Below, in pieces: positions 1 to 6,077 of a stretch of 64,000 bases of DNA. The position numbers were made by a program, and so were the translations under genes. Origin of the DNA: SIG299 sp051880375 (lineage in GTDB: Bacteria > Bacillota > Clostridia > Lachnospirales > Lachnospiraceae); assembly GCA_051880375.1 (NCBI GenBank), contig JBJENV010000076.1, positions 53,198 through 117,197 on the forward strand. The letters run 5' to 3'. The notes below the pieces were generated by a model. That model saw only the letters and a program-made list of their open reading frames with translations. It did no database searches and was not told the origin of the DNA. The number at the start of each line of letters is the position of its first letter. The first letter of the stretch is position 1.

Positions 1-260
1 AAAATCGTGGAAGAGGAAGTCAAAGAGGTTGCCTCCCTCGGCGAAATCGTTCTGCAAAATGTCGTCATCCCGGAATTCATCGTAGTGCATGACGGTCTTC
101 CAAGCAACTCCAACGCCAAAAACTATTACGTCCGCTACCGCGACTATATCAAAAACGTAGCTTCCAGCGAGATTTACGCAACCTGGCCGGAATCCACCAT
201 TTATGCCAATATTCTTGCCATCCAGTCCTTTACGTTAAACCGCGTCTATACGGAATGGTA
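1..260 (+). pseudogene. sleC: sleC 5' part (spore cortex-lytic enzyme), interrupted by an integrated element
   Basis: The frame is open from base 1, so the true start lies outside the window. The translation carries the SpoIID/LytB-type segment typical of clostridial SleC, with SSEIYATWP containing the probable catalytic Glu and then ANILAIQSFTLNRVYTEW. It ends at a TAG (259-261) created by the junction with the element. Joining base 260 to base 7758 gives an uninterrupted reading ...VYTEW-YRSKGYDF..., so the gene is split rather than decayed. SleC is a spore-cortex peptidoglycan hydrolase activated by Csp proteases during germination. The family assignment rests on remembered SleC sequence features; I am fairly sure of it. 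As it stands, the integrated form cannot make the full enzyme. Confidence 0.8.
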
Positions 261-275
261 GGGGAAACACCACTC
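245..275. other. attL: left host/element junction of the serine-integrase element
   Basis: Host sleC sequence ends in ACGGAATGGTA and the element begins GGGGAAACACC. The four bases GGTA at 257-260 recur at the right end (7754-7757) and are the only identity shared by both junctions, as expected for a large serine integrase crossover. The reconstructed empty site reads GGAATGGTACCGCAGC. Confidence 0.75.
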
Positions 276-583
276 ATTCGTGGTTGTCGTTCCCTTATCC
301 TTAATCAATTAGTTATCAAAATGACTGGGAAAAATTCTTACGAGATTGAATATCACTAGAATGTTGGACAAGCAGTAAAAAAGGCAGGTGCGAAATCAAT
401 CGTGCCTGCCAAAATTGTAAGTACTTAATCTAAACTTCTGCCGAACGTGCTTCGGACAATATCACTTAAATTGAGGACTTTTCTTTTCCTCTATTAGATT
501 GTAGCATATTGATTTTTCAAAATCAACAGACAGACAAACTGGAATTTACAATATTAATTTACTATAAAGCCGTATTCATCTGC
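262..583. other. Left-end non-coding stretch of the element
   Basis: No independent gene is visible. In an excised circle, bases 261-359 would continue the integrase frame for 32 codons to a TAG. A minus-strand terminator lies at 376-410. A short CCGAA/TTCGG hairpin lies at 441-455. The remainder up to the DUF2099 stop is A/T-rich without recognisable signals. Confidence 0.55.
376..410 (-). terminator. Intrinsic terminator of the DUF2099 gene
   Basis: Read on the minus strand, a GGCAGG...CCTGCC stem (with internal wobble pairs) is followed directly by a run of seven T. It lies about 170 bases beyond the stop codon of the DUF2099 gene. Confidence 0.7.
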
Positions 584-1816
584 TCAGACACAGGGATGTG
601 GACAATCAACACAGTCGCTTATATCAGCTTTTCGTATGCAGGAAATTCCATTTGGCTGATTGATTAGTATGGGCTTTTCCTCTCCAGCAGACAATGAGAT
701 GCTATCTAAATCAACAAGCAAAGGTTTTGCTTTTAAGTGGTTTTTCACCATATCCCATCCGTTGCTTGTCATAATATGAACTGGTATTCTAAGCCCCACC
801 TGTGCGATTGCATTAGGTTCAATCAATTCTTTAACTGCTTTTGAAGCACAGGACCATATTAAATCCGAATACTTCTTCATAGCAGAAGCTGTATCAGTCG
901 AAATCCCTGTGGAACAAAGACCGAACTTATATATATTGACTGAATGTTTCTTCTCAAGCAATTCAATTTCTTTCCAAAAACAGTTATCCTGTGCAGCCAG
1001 CGTTACAGCAATTCTTTTATATCCTTTTTCAACTGCGAGCTTAACACCTGCTATTTGGTTAATTTCAGCAGTATAAGGAAACACAGGGATAATTCCAGCT
1101 TCATTACACCGATTAATTAATTTTGCAGAGGGACTCGTATAAAAAAGACCTGTCATTCGTTTTACGGCACCTTGTGTTGCCGATGCGTTTGTTGTAATGA
1201 TTGTACCCAAATTGTTTGATACAATTACAGCTGCATCTACAAGTCCGTCTGAAAAAGCAGAATATATTATTTCTGATGCACCAAATAGCACATTAGCTTC
1301 ACAGGAATTGAGTGGACGGGTAGTATCAAAATATCCACCTTCAATCACTACTTTGTTTATGAGTTCGCACATCAATTCATTTTGTTCTGTATAATCAGAA
1401 TTAGCAACCCGTTCCAAAAGTTTAATTGCGGTATCTCCACCAACCTCAATTAAAAGTTTTTTCATCAGAGGACAATGCTTTATTGGTATTGGTGTTGCGC
1501 GAACAGCTTTTAGTTTATCGTTCTCACCAACCAAAAGAACATAGCTCCCAAACATACGAGTAATATGCACTGGATAAGATTCATAATAACTACGAACCGC
1601 TTCATAACAGCATATTTCGTCTTTATTATCTTCAATCTGAAAGTAAATCAATTCCTCATCCGAGTTAATTTTTATTGTTGTTTTTCCTAATTTGCGATTC
1701 AAAAATGTTTCTATTGTTTCTGGTGCAAATGAAAACCCATTGAAAAAGTCTGTATCTTTAGGTGATTTGAAGTATTTCTCAACTGGTACCCGTTTTTTCT
1801 TTACTTGTATAATCAT
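584..1816 (-). CDS. DUF2099 / methanogenesis marker protein 8-like protein
   Basis: 410 residues, start preceded by GGAGG. The central half matches what I recall of methanogenesis marker 8 (Mmp8, DUF2099): FGASEIIYSAFSDGLVDAAV, then TIITTNASATQGAVKRMTG, TSPSAKLI and GYKRIAVTLA. The function of this family is not established; in archaea it co-occurs with methyl-coenzyme M reductase. This version has an extra N-terminal region of about 100 residues. Its C-terminus carries a compact cysteine cluster, C393-x8-C402-x2-C405-x3-C409, which looks able to bind a metal or Fe-S cluster. It is the only apparent metabolic-type cargo of the element and stands alone between a good terminator and an upstream TATAAT-like -10 (1861-1866, minus). 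No methanogenesis genes are nearby. Family call fairly sure, role unknown. Confidence 0.65.
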   Translation of the reverse strand: MIIQVKKKRVPVEKYFKSPKDTDFFNGFSFAPETIETFLNRKLGKTTIKINSDEELIYFQIEDNKDEICCYEAVRSYYESYPVHITRMFGSYVLLVGENDKLKAVRATPIPIKHCPLMKKLLIEVGGDTAIKLLERVANSDYTEQNELMCELINKVVIEGGYFDTTRPLNSCEANVLFGASEIIYSAFSDGLVDAAVIVSNNLGTIITTNASATQGAVKRMTGLFYTSPSAKLINRCNEAGIIPVFPYTAEINQIAGVKLAVEKGYKRIAVTLAAQDNCFWKEIELLEKKHSVNIYKFGLCSTGISTDTASAMKKYSDLIWSCASKAVKELIEPNAIAQVGLRIPVHIMTSNGWDMVKNHLKAKPLLVDLDSISLSAGEEKPILINQPNGISCIRKADISDCVDCPHPCV

Positions 1817-2037
1817 TGTTTTCCTCCATTAAACTTGTTTTGTCTTTCTCTTGATTTCGTATTATACATCATAATTACGAATAATCTCTACCCTTCTTTT
1901 TTACAGAACAATAGTGAGAAATCATTATGGGTAGCGATTATGCCTTTGCTGTCACTAACGGTGTTCAGACCTGTGTAATCCGAGACAAATTCAAATTTGT
2001 CTTTCATTTTACCATAAAATAATTAAGGGTGCTACCG

Positions 2038-2937
2038 TTATTTGAGATATGCTGTAATTGATGTATCAATTCTATTATGCCCCAAGGCTTGTGATACCAC
2101 ATACACAGTATCACGCTCAAAGACATTCCCCTCTCTATCCCTATAAAAGTCACTTTTCACTTTTTCATGCCTTGTAGGATAGAAAGATAAATATTCATCC
2201 CTTAATTCTTTATCGTCTGTAAGCGTGTGATATAGTTCTTGTGCATACTCCCTACGCAATCCATGTATGTCTATTTCTTTTGGTATATGTTCAAAGAGCC
2301 TTGTCTTTCCACTTTCTCTCGCACGTTCAAAGATTTGTTTTACTTCATCTGCTTTAGATGGAAGAATAGGAGCAAGGCGGTCACGACCACCTTTACTTTG
2401 CTTTATGTCAAGAAAGTATTTCCTATCTCTTTCTACCAAGCTATTGATATTTAATGCTTTCAAATCACACCTGCGACAACCAGTAGCAGTAGCCACAGTA
2501 AATATATCGGCATATTTACCAGTTCTGCTTATATGCTTATCATTAGAAGTTTCTTCACGGCTTCTCTTTACATCTCCGTTATGACGAATAGGTAAAGGAA
2601 CTTCTATATTGTGACCATATATCATGCCCAATGCAGAACGCTCCATTTTGAGCGTATAGACCGATTTTCCATCATCTAAGCGTGTTTCTATGTATTCTCT
2701 TGCATAACGCTCTGTATCGGCTAATTTGCCATATTTAACACCTTTATCAGCGAGCCACTTTCCATATTCACGACCGACCTTGTTATATGTGTCGTATGTG
2801 CTAAAGGAATATATCTTATATGTGCTTTTCCCAAATGTTGTTTCTTGTTTAATTTTATCTAAATGTTTGCTTTCTCCAAATGCGATTTTATCAGCAAGTG
2901 CAGAATGTATTTGATTTGATATAGTTTTTCTTCCCAT
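2038..2937 (-). CDS. Tyrosine recombinase / phage-type integrase
   Basis: 299 residues with a GGAGG site 8 bases upstream of the ATG. The catalytic set of a tyrosine recombinase is complete and in order: Arg in ATGCRRCDL, Lys in IKQSKGG, HxxR in DIHGLRRE, the second His in LGHNR (His287) and nucleophile Tyr297 in ITAYLK, three residues from the end. The N-terminal 120 residues form the DNA-binding part. It is unusual to find this inside an element whose end is occupied by a serine integrase. It may resolve multimers, invert DNA, act as a regulator, or be left from an older element. It lies immediately beyond the 10-bp repeat array in the direction of transcription. Confidence 0.8.
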   Translation of the reverse strand: MGRKTISNQIHSALADKIAFGESKHLDKIKQETTFGKSTYKIYSFSTYDTYNKVGREYGKWLADKGVKYGKLADTERYAREYIETRLDDGKSVYTLKMERSALGMIYGHNIEVPLPIRHNGDVKRSREETSNDKHISRTGKYADIFTVATATGCRRCDLKALNINSLVERDRKYFLDIKQSKGGRDRLAPILPSKADEVKQIFERARESGKTRLFEHIPKEIDIHGLRREYAQELYHTLTDDKELRDEYLSFYPTRHEKVKSDFYRDREGNVFERDTVYVVSQALGHNRIDTSITAYLK

Positions 2938-2997
2938 TATTAGACCTCCGATTTTATATTTGTTAAACCCGAATTAATCGGTGGTAGGCTTTTTTGA

Positions 2998-3027
2998 CCT
3001 GCTTGCCCTTGCAGGCTTTTATTTTTC
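2998..3027 (+). terminator. Terminator-like hairpin on the plus strand
   Basis: CCTGC (2998-3002) pairs with GCAGG (3011-3015), followed by CTTTTATTTTT. No plus-strand gene is visible upstream inside the element, so its use is unclear; it could end a small antisense RNA. Confidence 0.35.
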
Positions 3028-3190
3028 TCTCTATGTTAAGTGCATAATTGCACATTGCTAAATTGTTATAATGGAAAACTTTTGAAACACTATACTAAGA
3101 ATATCCGTAACAGGATATATCAGAAATACTTACATCTATATTATACCGTACAGATATTCTAAATCAAAGTTATGTAGGCTTATAATCGTT

Positions 3191-3217
3191 TACATACTAC
3201 ATATTTATGTGTATGTA
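3191..3217. repeat. Inverted repeat TACATAC...GTATGTA
   Basis: Perfect 7-bp arms at 3191-3197 and 3211-3217 separated by 13 A/T-rich bases, just beside the 10-bp repeat array. It is compatible with a protein-binding dyad or an A/T-rich unwinding region. Confidence 0.45.
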
Positions 3218-3260
3218 ACCATATAAGCTATATGGGGGCGGTATTACCTACAAGTCAAAG

Positions 3261-3375
3261 CATTGCAATTCATTACCAGTCATTACCTTTCAATATCTTT
3301 CCTTTCCAAGCAAATCATTACCAGACATTACAAGACAATACAGAACATTACATATCACTACCAGTCATTACATTA
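3261..3375. repeat. Phased 10-bp iteron-like array, CATTACNNNN
   Basis: Two blocks of exact 10-base periodicity. Block 1 (3261-3300) has units beginning CATTGC, CATTAC, CATTAC, CAATAT. A 15-base gap follows. Block 2 (3316-3375) has units beginning CATTAC, CATTAC, CAATAC, CATTAC, CACTAC, CATTAC, each followed by four variable bases. One unit equals about one helical turn, so a bound protein would contact one DNA face. The array lies between the replication-type gene and the tyrosine recombinase. Confidence 0.8.
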
Positions 3376-3460
3376 TAAGAGTATAATATGAGTAGGTGCT
3401 TGTTCCGTGCGGAATATATGTCGAGAAAAGCAGGACACCCCGAAGAGTGTCCAATGATTA

Positions 3461-4048
3461 TTAGTTGAATGGTAATCCATCATCATTATAATTATTATCA
3501 AAACCTATATTATAGTGTTGTCCAATATTGCTTTGAGGAATATAGTCTTGTTGTGTATTGTTGGATGAATTTGTATCAGTGGTAGGTTTATTCTGTTTAT
3601 TCTTGCTGTTTCTGTCACGAGCTCTTTTAGCTTGTAGCATTTCCCAGTTGTAAATCTGTTGAACATCTGTAAGATATTCAATTCCATCATGCTGAAAGTT
3701 ATGTATAATTTTATTATCGAGGAGAGTTGTGATAATAGAAGAACTGTCGTTCTCTGATACACCCCAAAGTGTCAATCGTTCCAAAATATCTTCCTTTGTA
3801 TCATTATCCCATAGCACATACCAACCATTGTGACACATACGTTCTCTTAGATACATATATACAACCAGTACCTTGTTGTTTGCCTTTACTAACTTACGAA
3901 AGGTTGAATTATTAAACGCTTCCACCTCTAACGTGATATAGTCCATATCTTGTGCATAGCAAACACCCTTTTCAGATTTAACTGGATGTTTCTTCTGCAA
4001 TTCTGCCATAATTCCATCATCAATCATTTTACGACGTTCTATCTTCAT
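3461..4048 (-). CDS. Replication-initiation-type protein with winged-helix N-domain and SSB-like tail
   Basis: 195 residues, AGGAGG site upstream. Residues of about 35-130 resemble the Lin1244/Lin1753-like (DUF4373) winged-helix domain seen in phage and plasmid DnaD-like proteins, including a helix with VVYMYLRERM and a segment ending in LDNKIIHNF...IEYLTD. A low-complexity Asn/Gln/Thr linker follows. The last residues, NDDGLPFN, resemble the acidic DD-PF tip by which single-stranded DNA-binding proteins recruit replication factors. The 18-base spacing from the upstream 115-aa gene implies one transcript. The repeat array lies directly downstream. Domain call tentative. Confidence 0.5.
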   Translation of the reverse strand: MKIERRKMIDDGIMAELQKKHPVKSEKGVCYAQDMDYITLEVEAFNNSTFRKLVKANNKVLVVYMYLRERMCHNGWYVLWDNDTKEDILERLTLWGVSENDSSSIITTLLDNKIIHNFQHDGIEYLTDVQQIYNWEMLQAKRARDRNSKNKQNKPTTDTNSSNNTQQDYIPQSNIGQHYNIGFDNNYNDDGLPFN

Positions 4049-4066
4049 AATTTTGTACCTCCTTAT

Positions 4067-4414
4067 TTAGCGTTCATACCAGAAGAAAATAACTGCGTCT
4101 GCTGGTGTCCCAAACGAATCAATATGTTTTTCTGCGTGAATCACAATAGAGCCGTCATATACAGTATTTCCAAAAGGGCTGTCATAACTTCCATATTCAT
4201 GCCCTAAAGAAACGTATTCTCCATCTTCATAGTAGTTTCCATAATCACCACTTACAAATCGGTCTATTGCTGAAATAATAGCGTTATACCATTCGTTTGT
4301 ATCATCATTTTCAAGTACCAAGAGCATACCAGAGCTAAAGGCAAATATACCATCCGATTTTGTAAAGAACGGTCTTTTTTCTGGTATGATTTGTTTAATG
4401 TAATCATAATCCAT
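4067..4414 (-). CDS. Hypothetical protein, 115 aa
   Basis: Not recognised. An acidic, aromatic-rich small protein (MDYDYIKQ... ending in AVIFFWYER) without a signal peptide, membrane segment or metal motif. It has a Shine-Dalgarno (AGGAG) 7 bases upstream and a well-formed promoter at 4509-4537. It precedes the replication-type gene by 18 bases, so it is likely the first gene of that transcript. The promoter carries the same AAAAGTGGTTGACA motif as the integrase promoter, suggesting joint control. Confidence 0.55.
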   Translation of the reverse strand: MDYDYIKQIIPEKRPFFTKSDGIFAFSSGMLLVLENDDTNEWYNAIISAIDRFVSGDYGNYYEDGEYVSLGHEYGSYDSPFGNTVYDGSIVIHAEKHIDSFGTPADAVIFFWYER

Positions 4415-4477
4415 ATATACTCCTTTCTAATAGCAAGTTTACAATTAACCACTTTTTATGAGCTTGCTATATTTTAA

Positions 4478-4508
4478 AAATATATCCCCCTTTTGAGAGG
4501 ATATATTT
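4478..4508 (-). promoter_or_regulatory. Leader hairpin upstream of the 115-aa gene
   Basis: A perfect 10-bp inverted repeat, AAATATATCC (4478-4487) and GGATATATTT (4499-4508), with an 11-base loop. It sits directly after the predicted transcription start, so it is either an RNA hairpin in the leader or a DNA operator. Confidence 0.5.
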
Positions 4509-4537
4509 ATATTACTACAAGCTTTTAAATTTGTCAA
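4509..4537 (-). promoter_or_regulatory. Sigma-A-type promoter of the 115-aa / replication-type operon
   Basis: Minus strand: TTGACA (4532-4537), 17-base spacer, TAATAT (4509-4514). The -35 overlaps the motif AAAAAGTGGTTGACA. A second copy, AAAAAGTGGTTAA, follows downstream (about 4445-4457). The same two-copy arrangement occurs at the integrase promoter. Confidence 0.7.
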
Positions 4538-4561
4538 CCACTTTTTGTGAGTTGTCTTGTC

Positions 4562-5617
4562 TTACCTCATTTCATCCAAGTGTTGAAGTATTTCATCACA
4601 TTGCGTATAAAAGTCTGTTGGAGCATTGCCAGAAGCAATCCATTCATCAAATCTATTTATCAAATCGGAATCATATAGTTTGGTACATCTTGCAAGCTCT
4701 TTACGTCCCCCTTCTGCTTTGAGAATAAGTCGTTCATAGTCAATCGGGAATATCATAGGTACTTTACAATGAATACAAGCCATTTCAAGACTACCTTTTT
4801 TCTCATACCAATGTATCAGCTTATCAAAGTTATCTGGAACAGGTCTGTTTCTCTTTACTAAGGTAGATATATTGTATTCCTTATCGAATATCTCTAATTC
4901 TTCCTTATAATTCTGTGTTTGCTCATAATTATCGGCTTTCATGTGAAATCCGTTCTTGCTATATCCCGACATTGCAACTGCTGTTTTCTCTGGTATCTTG
5001 AATAGTTCATAGAGCCAAAAGGCTACACGAAAAGCCATACTAAAGTCTTTACCAATACGACCACGACTGTCTGGTAAATCGCCATCTTCCAATCGTGCTA
5101 CAAGGTCAAAAGCTCGGTCATACTCTGATTTTGTGCGAGGTTTAAAGCCGAAATCAAATGTGCTAAATTCTGATAATGAACTTTCTCGTGTATAGTCTGG
5201 AAAGAGAACACCTATGTTCTTTTCTCTAAATATCTTGTAATACTTCTTAATGCTTGCCACATTTCCAAAGGCACTAAGAGAATTGATAATAAGCACAGTA
5301 TTGAAAGGTTTAAAAGGCTGTTCATCAGACTGCTTAATTATGCTGTCCAGTTTAAAGAACATTCCTTCTCTGGCACTTGTAATCACATCTACTTGTAATG
5401 TAGTCTCTGGATTGAAAGACATATTGTTTTCTATAATGTCATAGGTAGGTGTAACAGCGTCTTCTGATACATAAACGAACATATTCTTCATGGTCTTTAC
5501 TATATCCAAGTAGTCAGCATACAACCTTGTATTCTCAAAGTTTTTCTTTAATTCCTCTTTTGTGTGACCTGTTCGCAAGCTGGCATATCCGTAAATCTTC
5601 ATATCTGTAATATCCAT
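4562..5617 (-). CDS. Serine-recombinase-like protein with degraded catalytic site
   Basis: 351 residues, AGGAG site before the ATG. The N-terminus IYGYASLRTG aligns with the resolvase signature (YGYARVST), but the nucleophilic Ser position is occupied by Arg and the preceding Arg by Ser. Further on, LIINSLSAFGNVASI sits where active resolvases have a catalytic-Arg motif such as LDRLGR, and the arginines are missing. A resolvase-type helix-turn-helix is still visible (AVAMSGYSKNGFHMKA, about residues 215-230), and CIHC follows in the C-terminal third. I read it as a DNA-binding protein derived from a small serine recombinase, perhaps a directionality factor or repressor. It is divergent from the integrase operon, and its -35 is the other arm of the shared dyad. 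Confidence 0.6.
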   Translation of the reverse strand: MDITDMKIYGYASLRTGHTKEELKKNFENTRLYADYLDIVKTMKNMFVYVSEDAVTPTYDIIENNMSFNPETTLQVDVITSAREGMFFKLDSIIKQSDEQPFKPFNTVLIINSLSAFGNVASIKKYYKIFREKNIGVLFPDYTRESSLSEFSTFDFGFKPRTKSEYDRAFDLVARLEDGDLPDSRGRIGKDFSMAFRVAFWLYELFKIPEKTAVAMSGYSKNGFHMKADNYEQTQNYKEELEIFDKEYNISTLVKRNRPVPDNFDKLIHWYEKKGSLEMACIHCKVPMIFPIDYERLILKAEGGRKELARCTKLYDSDLINRFDEWIASGNAPTDFYTQCDEILQHLDEMR

Positions 5618-5648
5618 GCGTAAACTCCTTTCCTACAAGTCTACATAT

Positions 5649-5677
5649 ATTATATAGTCTGCGTTCTAAAAAGTCAA
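5649..5677 (-). promoter_or_regulatory. Promoter of the serine-recombinase-like gene
   Basis: Minus strand: TTGACT (5672-5677), 17-base spacer, TATAAT (5649-5654). The -35 is one arm of the inverted repeat GTCAACC/GGTTGAC (5673-5679 and 5690-5696), shared with the divergent integrase promoter. Confidence 0.75.
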
Positions 5678-5683
5678 CCTACC

Positions 5684-5744
5684 AAAAGTGGTTGACAAAT
5701 CCAACATGCGATGATACGATAGTCATACCATATAAAGTGGTTAT
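5684..5744 (+). promoter_or_regulatory. Promoter and paired operator motifs of the integrase operon
   Basis: TTGACA (5692-5697), 17-base spacer, TACGAT (5715-5720). The motif AAAAGTGGTTGAC (5684-5696) overlaps the -35, and a second copy, ATAAAGTGGTTA (5732-5743), lies just past the start point. Two copies bracketing the polymerase site are a classic repressor layout. The same pair is found at the other element promoter near 4.5 kb. Confidence 0.7.
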
Positions 5745-5789
5745 TGATTAAAAGGAGGTTGAAATATCAAGGAAAGGAGTTGATGTCCA

Positions 5790-6026
5790 ATGGTAAATAC
5801 AATTACCGAATGTGACAAGCTCCGAAAGAATACTATTGTAGTAAATGGTATTAGGGAGCTTGCCATGAAAGAAGCAACAGCCTATCAAAAAAAAGAGATT
5901 AAATGCGAGGGAATGAAAGTATATTTGGAATTTCCAGAGCCGACAGAATGTGATAAGCAGATTAAGAAAGAGGTTAAGGATATTCTTACTAATGCTTTAC
6001 AGGAACAAATGAAAAAAATCTCTTAA
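5790..6026 (+). CDS. Small protein upstream of the integrase, 78 aa
   Basis: Not recognised. A short charged protein (MVNTITECDKLRKNT...) with a Lys/Glu-rich helical C-terminal half (KQIKKEVKDILTNALQEQ), preceded by a GGAAAGGAG site. It is the first gene after the integrase promoter and is followed 51 bases later by the integrase. Small proteins in this position in serine-integrase elements sometimes control excision direction; that role here is inference. A hairpin (6031-6055, GCGGGGAA/TTCCCTGC) lies between the two genes and may tune integrase expression. Confidence 0.5.
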   Translation: MVNTITECDKLRKNTIVVNGIRELAMKEATAYQKKEIKCEGMKVYLEFPEPTECDKQIKKEVKDILTNALQEQMKKIS

Positions 6027-6077
6027 TATAAAAGCGGGGAAACTTTCCCTGCTTTACAGAAAGGAGCGTGAAGAATA

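Larger units (their letters stand above)
2938..3460. other. Non-coding control region between replication-type gene and tyrosine recombinase
   Basis: A 523-base A/T-rich stretch without a gene. It holds a plus-strand terminator-like hairpin (2998-3027), a TACATAC/GTATGTA inverted repeat (3191-3217) and the phased CATTAC array (3261-3375). Together with the adjacent replication-type protein this resembles a replication origin or recombinase-control region. Confidence 0.5.

Noticed and set aside
3261..3375. CRISPR array
   Set aside because: Units are 10 bases with 4-base variable parts and no cas genes; far too short for repeat-spacer units.
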